A DNA stretch of 64,000 nucleotides from Romanomermis culicivorax (lineage: Eukaryota; Nematoda; Enoplea; Mermithida; Mermithidae). The position numbers were made by a program, and so were the translations under genes. Below, piece by piece: positions 10,058 to 23,400 of the stretch. The notes beneath the pieces were generated by a model. It was not told the DNA's origin and made no database searches. It saw nothing but the letters and a program-made list of their open reading frames with translations. The stretch's first letter is position 1, and every line of letters starts with the position of its first letter. The stretch is from NCBI GenBank assembly GCA_963922205.1, contig CAWUHX010000170.1, positions 62,001-126,000 of the forward strand. The letters run 5' to 3'.

Positions 10058-13000
10058 TCACGAATGGCCGTTTCGACCGTTTTTGACTACGGCCAAAAAT
10101 GATTTATCGTCAATTTTCAATTGCGGCAAATCGTAGTACAATTTTAAACTTTCCGGATTAGCCAGGTGATCAATTTGCGATACCGACTCGCCGTTGATCA
10201 CTCTTTTGACGGCGATTTCAACTTTTTTGCCGCTATTGGTATACTGTAGGGAAAAAAATTGTTCGACATTTCATTTTTGGGTTAAAAAAATGCAACAAAT
10301 TTACCGGTATATCGTCCACGGCCAAAATAATGGCCGGGACGTGCCTGGCCGATAATTGATTTCTTATCGCCGTTCGTAAATCGTTTTCTAATTTTTCCGT
10401 GAACGACGTTTTGTTTTTCATTTTCAAGAATAAGACGACGCGTTCGTCGCAAGAACTGATTTTTTGCGAAACGCAAACACTATCGGCAATCGACGGGAAA
10501 GACTCGACTAGAAAAAAAGAAATCGGGATTTTTTTTTGTAAAAAAATTGCACATTAGAAAAAATGTCATTTTGCCAATATTGATCCGGGAGTTACGCGAT
10601 ATCCTCCGTTACGCTGCAAAATGCGTGAATTACTGTAGAAAATTTCAATGGTTTCTTTAAGGCTGCTGTGACTAATTTAGTTTTTCGATTTCACAAAATT
10701 GAAAGTACTATTTTCGACAGATTCGACCTTGAAACCTCATTATATTTATGATAAGATCGTTACCTTAATATCGTCTACTTTTCCGTTTTTTTCTGATTTG
10801 AATGCAAAGAATAATATTCTCATTATGCGAATTTTAGGTGAAATTTTTGCTTTGAAAATTAGAACCTACATTTTCGCAGAAAGAATCAATAATATTAGTC
10901 TAAAAACTGAAAGTTGATTAATTCTTTCTCATACAATTTCTCAACATACTCGAAATCATAGAATTTCTGACTAATTAAACTGACTGACTTGAATTTATTC
11001 TCTGAGTTACAAATGTAATTATCGGAAATTTGATGAATTTCCAACTTTTTCTCGGAGATCGTAAAATTAGAGGACTTCTCGTTAACATAAAGGAGTTCAT
11101 ACCATGAAACCAAATAAATCTCATGACTTAAACGCCAGGAAACACAAAAAATTATAAAAATTCGGTAATTTTCGTTGCAGAAATGCACGATTTACAGTGA
11201 AAAAATTCCCCGTTTATCGTACCTGTAAGAAGTTGGACCAGTTGGGGGAGTGGCGGGAAATCCAAAATTTTGGGGTATGCGTCCCAAAATTTCCAAAATT
11301 TGGGGGTCTCAAAATTCCGAAAAAGTCGGAAAAATTTCGAAAATTTTTCCCAAAAAGGCCGAAAAAGCTGCTTTTTTTTCAAATCCTTCCGAACTGGAGG
11401 AGGGGCTCGATATTTGTGTATAGGGTTGACCAAGCTGGCGGGTTCGACATTTGGCAATAAGGCAAACTTTGGCAAACTAAGCAACCCCCCAATTAGAGTA
11501 TGCTATTTATTTTTTATATCGGGTTTGGCTATAAAGTGGACAAATTTTTACCTCAATCAATCAATTTTTGAGTAGATTTTAGAATGCTGATTTATGCGAA
11601 AACATATTATTTTCTCAATATATGGAATTTATTAAACGTTAGCCGAATTTGTGCTATGGTCTCGACATCATGCACCGAAGTACCAAAATTACGCAAAATT
11701 GGAATAGTGAGAAATTTGATCGAGGAAAGCTTTCGTAATCAGTGAATTATCTGATGCACAATTTCACAAGTAATTGTGAAGATCGTTTTTCAATAACCAC
11801 AAAGTATTTCATTGAAAGAGCACCAATGAAATGTCGGTTACATTTCCTGCAACAATTCAATCTCGAAATTTGCATTATTGTTATTTTTGCCAATTTTATA
11901 AATTTTTCATAAAATCACTCACGAAACGCAAATAATGAATTCGCAATCATAGTGTAAAAAGCAAAAATTCAAAAAAGGCGTCTTTCTCAATTGATCGATT
12001 AAGCATATCATTTCATAGATTTAAGAATGCTGATTCCAGCACAAAACATTCCTTTTCGAAATACTTAAAATTCATCAAACGATAGCCAAATTTGTTCCCT
12101 GGTCTAGACCATATACATCGGAGGATTAAGCACGTGCAAAGTTTAAAAAATTCTTGACTTTTCACGTTTGTTGCATGAAAATGTTGATTTGAAATTTTTC
12201 AAGTGAAAAACTTTACCGATGTGATAAATTTCCGCGCTACCGAAACGTACGCCGCCCGGATTCAACGTCGCGTCGCTGCGACCCAACATCAATATACCGC
12301 CGGACTTACTATCGATTATACAAAAATCGCCGTGGGCCCAAACGCCTAAAAATGACGATCTTAAGCAATTATATTTAGAAAGTCTTCAAGATTTCTCGAA
12401 ATTTGATTTGAAAACGATTCATCTAAATTGAGAAGAACAATTTTCAATATTCTACCTTGAAACTTTGCAAAATAGGCTTTTTTATATTTTATGAAATCCG
12501 GATCGTTCAAGAAATGCGTCGGCATCGAAGGAAATGGTTTTGTACAAACTAATTCGCCCGTTTCGTCGAAAATTTGTTTGGCTGGAATTATTGACAATTT
12601 TTTCTCAATTTTTGAAGTTAAAATTGCTAGTACCTTTATCGGTCCAACTTTCGATTTGGCAACCTAAAATCGGGCATTGGACGTAACCCCGTTTGACGGG
12701 CAATGTCCAAGTGCTGCCGATAAAACAGGCCACGATATCAGTTCCACCTTAAAAAAGTTCTTTTTTGGCATGAATCTTTGGAAATTGAGCGAATTTTCTT
12801 TAATATTTTGCGTTTATTAACATTGAAATTTCTGTAAAAAAAATCAAAAAAATCAAATTTACACTCTTATGTAACAGGATCGTAAAATTTACATTTATTG
12901 TAAAATATTTCATATCACCAACGCAAAAATTCAATTTTCCGTTTTTTAAAAAATTTGCACTTTTTTAAATTTCTTCCCTTTTATGCTGAAATTATAAAAA

Positions 13001-16000
13001 TTGCAGTTTTTATCAAATTCAAGGGAGTTTTTTTGACGCTTTGTCATTTAGAAACAACCCTAAAATTGTTTGTGAAATTTTGCTATCAGAAAATGCACAG
13101 CTTTCATAGAGAAGAAAATTTTCCTGTATGAAATTTTTCAATAGTCAAGCTTTTGCAGAAGCTTTACTCTCGGATGCATGAGGTCTAAACCAGAACACAA
13201 CTTCATCCAACGTTTTATGGATTCTAAAAACATTCTAACACTACGAAAAAGTTGATGAATTGAAATACAAATTTTTTCACTATATAACAAAATCAAAATA
13301 CCAGAAGCGGCCATAATTCGAAAAATGACTTTAGAATAGTCATAATACACTAAAATTTTGATTTCAAAAATAATGAAATAGCATTTTTTTAGAGTAATTC
13401 AGGCATTTCTTCGGCGAAAAATAATGAATTTCCATATTTTTCGCGTTTCATAACATTAAAGTAATAAGATTTGTTTTTAAAAATTAGATTTCATAATATG
13501 AGCAATTTTATATTGAAGAAAACTTTTAAAATTTTATTATCTACCAGAAAATATCGAAAATTCGTCATATATTTCTATTACTGAAATTTGTAAATCGAAA
13601 CTGAATTATAAGGAAACCACAAAACATGAAATCTGCTGTTAATTCGAAAAATTTTAGACATATAGGTCAGTTTAATGGATCAGAAATTCCACAATTTGGG
13701 CTGAATCGACTTGCAGTTTTTACACTACTATTCTTGATTATTTAATGTGAAGATGTAAATTCCAATTTTGAAGCAAAAATTTCAACTAGATCTGCATCCG
13801 TTTCCAAAAAATAATGAAAATAATATTATACTTAGCATTGGAAATAGACAAAAAGTCCGAAAAAGTACCAGATATTGAGGCAACCAACACATCCTTTTTA
13901 ATCTTGTCGTAAATATAATCATAGGATTGAGGTTTCAAAGGCGAACCGGTGGAAAAAAGTATCCTCAGCTTCGTCAAATCGTGACTTTCGACTAAAAAAT
14001 TTGAGGGATAAGCGAACTTTCGAAAGAGACGAAGTTATCAAGAATTTTGCGTGTTTTTCATAAAATGCTTGTATAAGCTACAAAACCATAAAATTTTCAC
14101 TCCAAATGATAAGCTGAAAATCACAAACATCAAAAATATACTTTTTTTCCAGTTTTCATAATTTACAAGCATTTCAAGAAAAGCATACTGTAACTTACGC
14201 ACTCGGCATTAGACCATTTGATTCAAAAACGGCGTAACATTTGGCCCCCATGCCCATAGCCGTAACTCTTGAAAAAAGGAAAACTTAATCGTCAAACTTG
14301 TATACAAAAATGACCAAACTTACCCAAATTTGCTTGCTAAATCAAAAAGGACCGTATTTCGAGGATGAAAAGGCGATCCGTCGTATAAAACTATGGCGGC
14401 GCCTGAAAAATTAAGACGTGAATTTTCAAGGGTGCACGAAAAAGTAAATTCTTGATTTTTAAGTTGATTGTTGATCTACTGAAAATTGCACTGATTTATG
14501 ATCAGCTTCTGAAGCCCTTTTTGGTTTAATTTTTGAACTGATTTCTACCAACTTCTCAATTGATTTTTTAATTGACGTTTGATCAACAGAAAATTTAACA
14601 TATTTAAGATCAGCTTCTAGACTGATTTTTAATCAACTAAATTGAACTAATTTTTGATCAACTAAAACCTGAATTGATTTTCGATCAACAACGAAGTGAA
14701 CTGATTTTTGGAACGATTTTTGATTAACTAGAGACTGCACTGATTTTTGATCAACTTCTTAACTTGTTTTTGATATAATCTTTGATCACCTGAAAATTAA
14801 ACTAATTTTTGATCGGCCATTGAACTGATCTATAATCAACTAAAATTGAACTGATTTTTGATTAACTTCTGAACCAATTTTTGAATAAAAATTAAACTGA
14901 TTTTCGACCAAATAACAATTGAACGAACTGGTGCTTAGTCAAATAAAAACTGAACTGATTTTTGATCAACTGACTTTGACCGAATTTTGATCAATTAAGT
15001 TTACATCGCATTACACTTTACCAACAGCTAGGACAGATACAAGCCAATTCCACATCATCCAACCAACTGTGGTGTAAAAAAATACGACGTCACCGTTGCC
15101 CAAATCGGATTGCAATTTGTGTTCTTGTATGTGTTTGAGCAACGTTCCCTGGGTTTATAATAATTACAATAAGTAAACATTTACCAGATGAGTCTCTCTT
15201 CATTATTCTAAATTTTTGTCAAAAAATCTTCAAATTTCACTTTTTGGAGCAATAATTTGTAAAATTTTCTCCTCTTACTCCCACAGAATGAACCATACAT
15301 TTCGGCGGCCCAGTGGTCCCGGACGAAAACATTATAAATAGTGGGTGATTGAAAGGTACTTGTTCGTAATGCACCGTAGAATCATCGGCTAGATTTAAGA
15401 AATCGGACAAGATTATGCTGAAAAATTTCATTTTCTAGCAATTAAAAAAGAATAATCTTTCTTTATAATCACCAATTCGGAACATCGGCGACAAGATCGC
15501 TATTTATTTCCATATCTTTGAGATACGAAATGAGGATTACTTTTTCCAAACTCGGAAGACCTATGAAAAAAGGAAATAAGAAAAAAGGAAATAAAGGGAA
15601 AGGGAAAAAAGAAGGAAAAAAGGAAGAAACGGAAAAAAATTTGAAGAAAAGAAAAAAGGAACAACGCAAAAAGAGAAACATGAAAAGAGAAAAAAGGAGA
15701 AAAGAAAAATAAGAAGGAAAGAGAAATAAGAAGGAAAGAAAGAACGGAAAAACGTTAAAGAGGAAAATGAAAAAAGAAGGAAAAAGAATAAAATCAGGAA
15801 AAAGAAACTGAAAAACGAAAAAAGATAAAAGGAAAAATAGGAGAAAAAGAAAAACGAGAATAAATTAAAAAGGATATAAGGAAAAGGAAATCGATAGAAA
15901 CGAAAAAAATAACGGAAAACGTAGAAATAAAAAGTGAGAAAGGAAATAAAAGAGAAAAAGGGAGAAAAACAAAAAACGGAAAAAAGAAAAAAAGGACAGA

Positions 16001-18879
16001 ACCAAAAAGGAGAAAGGAAAGAAGAAACAGGAAAAAAAGAAAACAAGAAAGAAAAAAATTAAAAGAGAATAAATAGAAAGAAAGAAAAAAAAAGAAAAAG
16101 AAGAAAAGAAAAAGGGCCAAACTTCGTTTAAAAGAAATGTATACTGTACCCTGAACTATTTTCGTCAATTTATGCAAATTATCGTGTCTCTTTCCATTGT
16201 AAACTGTCGCTTCGACGCTAAATAAAATTTTCGGTTCAACTTGGCTCAAACGATCCAAGACGGCCTAGAAAAAATAGAAAAATCTTACCAAATTTTTAAA
16301 ATTCTACAAACTATACAGTAGTTCCGAAATCTAAAGACGTCGACGACCAAACGGCGCCCAACGAAACAGCGGCCAGCATGGCCACTAAGCATTCTACATT
16401 ATTAGGCATATAACCTATACATACACAAATATGAGCTAAAATTAGTCTAAATTTGGTAGAAAAATAGTTTTTTACCGGCCACCCTGTCGCCTTTTCTGAC
16501 GCCGCATTTTTTTAAACTGGAAGCATATTTGGCAACTTGATTTTTCAATTCTCGAAAAGTAACGCGGCGAATTTGATCGTCGAATGCTTCGGCTATTGTA
16601 TATGCGATGAAAATTTTTTGAAAGTAAAGTATATATTACATTTACAGATGTATCGGGGACCCGGACCCAATATTTTTGAAATTTTGTACCAGGGCCTGAT
16701 ATTTAAAAAATTTTGGACCCAATACATCTCTAATTTTTATTATGCCACGATATACACCATACATGCACGGCAAGAATTTTCTACGGGGAAAAGTTCTCAG
16801 ACTTTTTATGGTTGGGTGGCAGAGCAGAAAAAACAACAAAAAAACTGTTATTCATACAAAATATGCATAAAAATCATCAAAAAAGCTGTCTTCGAAAAAG
16901 TTCAGGGAGGGGTGTTTGACATTTTTTTTTCGTGCCAGGGAGCGGTGTTCAGGATCTCAGGTAGGAGGGTTTACCTCCAACTGGCCCCCTATATGCATGC
17001 ATGATATACAAGTATATCGCACAGATGAGCGTTTTGAAAAGTATAATGGACCCGAAATGAGACCAGAAACTATCCGACTATTTTGCTGGATCCGGACCCG
17101 AAATTCTTAAAATGTTGAACCCGGAACCGGACCCGATATTCTTGAAATTTCAGACCCGGACACGATATTTCCAGAATTTTCGACCCGATACATCTCTAGT
17201 TTTTATTATCCCAATATATAAACGCATATCGCACAAATAGGCGTTTTGAAAAGTATAATAAACCCGGACCCAAAATGAGACCAGAAACTACCCGACTATT
17301 TTGCTGGACCCGGACCAGGAATTCTTGAAATTTCGGACCCGGACACGATATTTCCAATTTTTTTGTAGCCGATACATCTCTAACATATATACAGTAATTG
17401 AAAATTTACCGGCGGCGAAAATGGCGATTTTATCGTCATTATTGACGGAAAGTAAATTTTCGGCGTAATTTAATGTACAGCCGTTAAACCATTCGGGTAT
17501 TTGGTCGATTCGTTTAGAAGTATCGATAACCTGCGAAAGTAGAATATGTTTTATATGAATTCAAAATTTACACGTCATGCAGAAATTACTGTATTATTAT
17601 TATTATAAATAAAACATCGTAAATGCTGAGCTTTAAAATATGGAAATTTCAAAATCGTGTCACTATGCGAGTATCGACCAGAAAGTTACGCGGTTCGCTT
17701 GATTAGGCTCAGAAATAGGCTATTCACTGTAAACAAACTCCATGAATAGATAATTTTTCACGGGTGCATTGGACGCTGAATCGAAGGGCACTTTCATCCT
17801 CGTTTGAGAAATTTAGCTACGTAATTTTTAGTTTTCGAGGAGAATTTTTTTACGGTTTGGAAAATTTTGTCAACTTTTTTGGCTTTTTGCAACTTGATTT
17901 TTGATTTTTCAAATTTTCTTCAATTTTCCTTTTTTCCTAAACATAAGGATAGATACATTCTTTGCTATAAAGCGGGAATTTTTTCAACTTATAAACTTAT
18001 GACGTAGTTTTTTTAGATTTTGTAGAGAGAAAAAAATCCCTTTTTAAAAATATTGTGGATTCTCGAAACGCAGGCCAAAGTCCGTCAGTCTGAAACTTCC
18101 GCATTTAATGATGCAAAACTACTGCTTTTCATGGTTTTTCATGAATTATATGTTGACAAGATTTATAAAAATCAAAAAAATTACAGAAAACTGTGAACGA
18201 TAAAAATCGAAAAAGATGAAAAAATCCAAATTAACAAACTTGGTTCATTAAAATTAATAAAAATTTGTATAAAAAATCAGTGGTTCACTATAAATCAGTA
18301 CAGTTAATGCTTCAACAAAACTCTGGCTTGACTGGTTAACTTACTCCATGCATTTTAGGACCAGCTTATATTCTGAGCCGTTCGTTATTGTTTCTGTGCA
18401 ACCTTTTTGTATAAAAAGTGATAACAGAAATCTCAAAAAGCTTACTCTAATTGCCATTTTTTGCAAGCTCAAAACCTATATTTTGTTTTTCAAAAGGCAT
18501 ATTTTAAGACAGGCAAACTTTACACCCACCTGTTTCCAAGGTTTCGAATGCACTATGTTACAAAATGTGAAAACTTCCAACCAAAATTTGTCGTAATTGT
18601 CAACCGACCATCTATGTAGATCGAAATAAGATTCTGAATCAAAAAATGACAAAATGTCAAACAACGAATTGCCAAAAAATTTAATTCGCACAATTTTTTA
18701 GACTAATGTAACTGAAAGTTTGTATTCGAAATCTCACCAAATTTAGGTATATTATATTCGTGGCAAATTTTCCGCGAAAATTTCGATATTGACAGATCGT
18801 CGTCGAGTTTTAAACTTTTCGAAGGCGGCGTCCATTTTATTTCCGTAATTATTCCATTTTCTATACTATCACCAGTCAT
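10058..18879 (-). CDS. AACS: Acetoacetyl-CoA synthetase, 17 exons
   Basis: This enzyme of the ANL adenylating family activates acetoacetate to acetoacetyl-CoA with ATP in the cytosol, feeding ketone bodies into sterol and fatty acid synthesis. Exons in transcription order are 18738-18879, 18530-18633, 17411-17530, 16476-16592, 16317-16414, 16150-16264, 15473-15560, 15279-15417, 15022-15148, 14324-14402, 14199-14267, 13869-13991, 12634-12747, 12456-12581, 12217-12345, 10305-10507 and 10058-10243. They sum to 2079 nt (692 codons plus stop) in one frame, with GT-AG junctions throughout. Landmarks are the AMP-binding P-loop [10 protein letters not shown] in exon 8, the hinge region [11 protein letters not shown] in exon 15, and the catalytic-lysine segment NSGKKVE in exon 17. 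The length is close to the animal enzyme. The start ATG lies one base after a TTTTCTTACAG acceptor. Sequence along the chain matches AACS rather than acetyl-CoA synthetase. Confidence 0.95.
10684..10900 (+). repeat. Inverted degenerate copy of AACS exon 12 and its flanking intron
   Basis: On the plus strand this stretch resembles the minus-strand sequence of exon 12 (13869-13991) and continues into the intron downstream of it (to about 13750). Both copies share stretches such as TTGAAACCTCA, TATATTTA and GTGAAATTTTTGCTT/GTTGAAATTTTTGCTT, and the order is conserved for about 190 bp. The copy lies inside intron 15 of the same gene in opposite orientation, so the primary transcript contains both sense exon 12 and an antisense partner. 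It has small deletions and is not a usable exon. Confidence 0.75.
11205..11460. repeat. Dispersed repeat, copy 1
   Basis: This is a block rich in AAAATTT runs and G/C runs, with phrases like TTTTTCCCAAAAAGGCC and GTTGACCAAGCTGG. Similar wording in similar order occurs at 19590-19790 and 24950-25115, where TTGGCCAAGTTGG or its complement appears. It lies in AACS intron 15. I cannot classify it further. Confidence 0.4.
11570..12170. repeat. Direct repeat pair in AACS intron 15
   Basis: About 130 bp at 11575-11705 and 12018-12150 are degenerate direct copies. Both start with TTTTAGAATGCTGATT or a close variant and share TTATTAAACGTTAGCCGAA-like and CTGGTCTAGAC-like segments. No coding potential is seen. 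Confidence 0.5.
14440..15000. repeat. Degenerate short-period tandem repeat in AACS intron 9
   Basis: The interval is built from many imperfect copies of a unit of about 30 bp containing AACTGATTTTTGATCAACT. Copies differ by substitutions and small indels. It fills most of the intron between exons 9 and 10 and contains no gene. Confidence 0.7.
15565..16130 (+). repeat. Purine-rich low-complexity tract in AACS intron 6
   Basis: The plus strand is almost entirely A and G (GAAAAAG-like words), so the minus strand and the AACS transcript carry a long pyrimidine tract. Long open frames across it encode only K/E/R or F/S/L runs and are not genes. Confidence 0.85.
16640..17395. repeat. Tandem repeat of about 210 bp in AACS intron 3
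   Basis: Two adjacent copies begin near 17003 and 17214 and share TATATCGCACA, GCGTTTTGAAAAGTATAAT, ATGAGACCAGAAACTA and GACTATTTTGCTGGA. A partial third copy with the GGACCCGGACCC motif lies near 16655-16740. There is no coding evidence. Confidence 0.65.
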
Positions 18880-18880
18880 T

Positions 18881-18891
18881 CTGTAAGAAAA
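18881..18891 (-). promoter_or_regulatory. 3' splice acceptor directly before the AACS start codon
   Basis: On the minus strand TTTTCTTACAG is followed by A and then the ATG. It is a strong acceptor with no coding sequence needed upstream. It therefore either ends a 5' UTR intron or receives a trans-spliced leader, as is common in nematodes. Confidence 0.5.
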
Positions 18892-18899
18892 CATATGAT

Positions 18900-20400
18900 A
18901 AATTAATTAGTATAAGTTGGAACACAATTTTTGAACTAGAAAATCACGTGGTAAAATATATAGGAACGTTAGGAACACGTGAAAAGAACAGACTAGATAG
19001 GAAGGTAAAAAAGGTGAAAACTTTCTTCCACAGAAAATTGCCACAAAAAGTGTACATATTTCCCTTTGATAAGAAATCTATTTTTGTCGGTACAAATAAA
19101 CAAGTCGAGTAAACCTGGAAATTTATGCAGATTATTAGAGAAGTGCCAGCATACATAGGAAATACTAACTATAGGAATCAAAAAATGCAATTAAAGAAGA
19201 AAAAGTTTATTTATCAATAAATAATAGTTATACAACGCTTTTAAAACAAACTTTCTGAAAAGTTCGACCATACCTGAAAATGAGCAGGCTGAGTAACGTG
19301 ATTACATTAATTGTGTATGAAAACCGAAATTCGCATCACTACAGTAATCGAAATTTTGAAAATTCTGTAATTTTAATGTGAACAGGCTTAACGAATCATG
19401 TAGCCTATACCTCTCACGAAATTTCGAAGTGCCAAAAATAAGACGACAAAGTCGTACAAAAGTCGATTGAAGGTTTATTTGGGCGCTTTTCTTTGGGATA
19501 CCGCATATTCTTTCTCCTTTATTTCAGTAGATGCGACCTAACTTTGAGACAAAATGACGTGTTTAGTGGACATTTATAGCTACACTACCCCTGCAAATTT
19601 CCAACTTTACCCCTACCTGAAAAATTTGACCTTGGGGACCTCTGTGGCCAACCATATACCCAACTCCCCAGACTTGAAAAAATTGGCAAAAAAGTGCCTT
19701 TTTTGGAAAAAATTTCGACTTTTTTCGACCCTTTCCCCCAAAATTTCGGGTTTACTCCCCAACTGGTCGGAACTCTTACAGGTATGATGATGATGAACAA
19801 GGTTTATGCACTGTAATTAGAAAGACTCGCCGAAATTTTATTATCTAGATGTTGAACAAGATGTCTCAAATAGGAAAAAAATTTCTAAAATAACAAAAAC
19901 TAAGCAAAACTAGAGAAGGAAGTTCAATGCTACAATGTGTTACAAGCTGAGAAAAAGTGAGCTAAATTCGAAGACACCCAGCTTTACATCAAGCTAAGTT
20001 AGGTAGAATGCAGGAATCTTGAGACATTGTAGGATGAAATGCGTAAATTAACTCCAGCATCCTAAAATAAGTTTTTAAAACATTTTTATCTCGCTTGTTT
20101 ATATTTCACAATTTCGTGAAAGTGTACAATGCATGATTATAAAACATTGTTAGGCTAAACTGAAGAGCTTCTAAACATAATGAGCATTCAACTAAAAATT
20201 AATTTTTTTCCGCGCTTGAGATATAATCAATGCTCTATACAGGCCAAAAACTAAAACATTGGAAAATTTCAAACATTGGGTTACTGTAACTATGGGAATT
20301 CTGATTTCTTGCGGAATTGGACGTCTCTGCAAAACTGCGCACAAAAATATTTAAAAACATGATTTTTAGGTAAAATTAATTTTCGACTCATCCCTACAAT
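18900..20400. other. Intergenic stretch between AACS and ARMH3
   Basis: No supported gene is present. It includes a copy of the dispersed repeat (19590-19790) and otherwise AT-rich sequence. Short open frames around 18950-19190 have no recognisable content. Confidence 0.5.
19590..19790. repeat. Dispersed repeat, copy 2
   Basis: It shares the AAAATTGGCAAAAAAGTGCC, TTTTTTCGACCC and GGGGAGTTGGG-type vocabulary, and the order of these words, with 24950-25115 (in reverse orientation) and 11205-11460. It is bounded by ordinary AT-rich sequence. Confidence 0.4.
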
Positions 20401-20412
20401 AGGTTGAACTTC

Positions 20413-23400
20413 TCAAGAATCCAAAAAGCACTGATAATCGAATTCGAAATCGCTCTTTTTTGATTTAACGTCAGCGATAATATTCTTCACCTGGGATAAA
20501 AAATTAAAAATTAAGGATTTTCCTTTAATTATTTGCTCACATACCATTTCCGAGAAATAGGACGTTTCGTGAGGTTTCTCGTTATAAGGCTCGTAGAAAT
20601 CTAAATTTTCTTGCAATTTTAAAATTAACGTATCGTAATTTGATCGCACAATTTTTAAAATCTAGTGAAAAATGAGCGAAATCGTGATCTTCAGAAGCGA
20701 TTAAAAAATTAGCATAATACGTCATCTTCCGTAACGGCCGTCGTGTTTAAATTTTCGACGATTTTCGCATGAAAATGGTTCACGATACCCCTAAAAAAGT
20801 CGTTCTTAGAATAATAGTAGATAAAAATATACTTCTTACCGTATATTGATTAAATAATTACAAAGTTTCAAAGCTATATCTTTGTGCATATTATCCGTCG
20901 CCGTATACCTCAGAACTAAAAGAAAAAATAAATATAAATTCGTTTTCTAAAAAATTCAACAATTTTTACGCATCGAATGGGTATTATTGAAAGTTTCGCC
21001 ATTCCTGATCAATTCGTAATATAAAAGATCGTAAGTTGTAGGATTTGGAAGAAAAGTATCTCCATAAGTAATAAACAAATTAAATAATGAAACGACCTAC
21101 AAAAAATGATAAAGTTGTTTCGCCATCTGTAAAACACGATTGAAACCTTACTTTTTGAATCAATAGAAAAATGTTACATCGATTTATTAGACTAGATTCT
21201 GCGTTGACGATAAATTTAAGGAACGTGGCCAGAACTAGAAGACAATAAACTTCGTTTGGGTATACCGTGGAAATCCAACAGCCAGAAATTATTAATAGGG
21301 TTGTCCCAAGCCACGGCCCTGGCTAAAATGTCTGCCCCGGGACAACCCCATTAATTTTCAACATTCAAGATTCTTTTTACTCTGATCTCCGCTACAACTC
21401 ACCATCCCATAGATTTCGCCAATCGTATTCCAACCTAACCCTCATTTTCTTTTCGTAACACAATATTCTCTGAATGATACCGAAAATCTGCCTGAAACAT
21501 AAAACAATATTTAAATTCAAATCACATTATGGATTTTTTAATTTTTCGAAATTTAGATCAGACTTTTTCCAGATGTTAATATGTATAACTCACAAATACA
21601 AATCGCAGGGCAAGTTTTTCATCATATGCGACACGATAAATTCAACGCAAATATCCAAAATAGTACAAATCAATCTTTTAGACGTCAAAAATCGATCTTC
21701 AACCAATTTTCGCTGTCTATATCTTGTGGGCTGAATAGGAAAGCTAGAAAAAAATACTGCAGAATCCTATAAAACTTACTGCTCGATAAATCTGGATTTT
21801 GAACATTAAATTATTATCGTGCATCAAGGCGTTAGCATACTGGTCCTGTAGAATATACAAGTTTTTGGAAAAATTTCCCAAATTTGAACAAAACTCATAC
21901 CTCTGTTATACAAGTCAATATTATAGAGCACAATTTGGCGGCATTTCGACTTTTTTCTGCTACATATATAAATAGATATATGTATCGAATTTAGAGAGTG
22001 AAACTTAGATTTTGTGGTTTACTCTTTAAATCACTGAAAATTATGGACGAATAAGTTAAAAAGGCGACCAATAAATTACAATTCGACGATTCGTTTAAAT
22101 CTTTGACGTCGTGAACGCCGTTGGCAGCAAATATAGAATCATTAAGGACACTTTCGCTGACGTCCGCCGGAACCTGATACACAAAAACTTAAGATTAATG
22201 GACCTTCACAAAAAATTCGGTCAAATTTACCGTAGTTAATGTTGTTATAAAATTTCTATTTAAATGAATAGCTTCATACAGTGCGAGCAACATTGACATA
22301 TCGATTCTACATAAAAATTTGCAGAAGCTAGTTTTACGACACGAAAATCGCATATTTACTCAATAGGATTCGAAATCTTTTCTTCGGATCCCAATATATT
22401 CCCAACCTGCAAACATATGTACGTTTTAATAGCTATGAAAAAATAGATATCTTTTACCATTGAAGACAAGGAAGATAAAATTCCAGACGACGCTGAATTC
22501 GGTTCATTTTGATAAAAGTTGGAGACGATAGAGCAAAAATGCGCGCAAATTGAGTGGCTATATCCCTGATGATAATGCGAAAGGGAGTGTTAATAAAGAA
22601 GCTAATTAATGTAGAAATCTTATACATTTAAAGCTAGATCGTTATCGAGAATCGACAGCATGACGATGTAAGGGTTGACATTCTAAAAATAAAGGAAGAA
22701 TTTATATTTTAATTTTTAAATACTAAAACATTAAACGCGGAAACACTAGAATTGAGACGTACCTCGTACTTTCTATAATTCACCAACAGAGTCAGTAAAA
22801 CAAGCACGTCTTTCCCGTGTTCCTTTCGACGCATGGGTGATCCTAACACCTGCAAAGTAGAATTTATAATCCACACCATTGAGAATCCTCAAAACGATTA
22901 TTGATCGGCGATGGAAAACTAACCTGTAGCAAAGTACCGAAAAGATCGTTACCATTGGAAAAATAATCTAATAAATTATTTCGGTTTAAATCGTCGTAAA
23001 CCTAAAATTATAGGAAACGAAATTGTTAAAATAAACAAAACTTTCGAGCAAAATGCCACCTTACGGTAACAAAAGTCAACAAAAGTCGCAGGCACAACGA
23101 AGATAAAGGGTTCCTGGCACTTGGATCAGCGAAGACTGAGCAACAACGAGTGATAACTTGCTTGAAAAATTGGAAAATGGCTAAAAGAGCTTTCTTTTCG
23201 TGACAATTTTCTTACATTGATCAAATTTTCTGCGTGCTTCTTGTTACCGAATAAGAGGAAAGTCAACATTCCACTTTCAGCACAGCGCTGGCTATTTGAG
23301 CAACATTCGATGACTTGCGTGAGTGTCTGCAATAAAACATTGGATATGGACAATGCGTTGACGAATTCAATTGCGAAAACTCAGTTATAAATAGAAATCA

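Noticed and set aside
15561-16258. Long minus-strand frames of up to 161 codons rich in F, S and L
   Set aside because: They are translations of the purine/pyrimidine low-complexity tract in an AACS intron; only the real exon 6 at 16150-16264 inside is supported.
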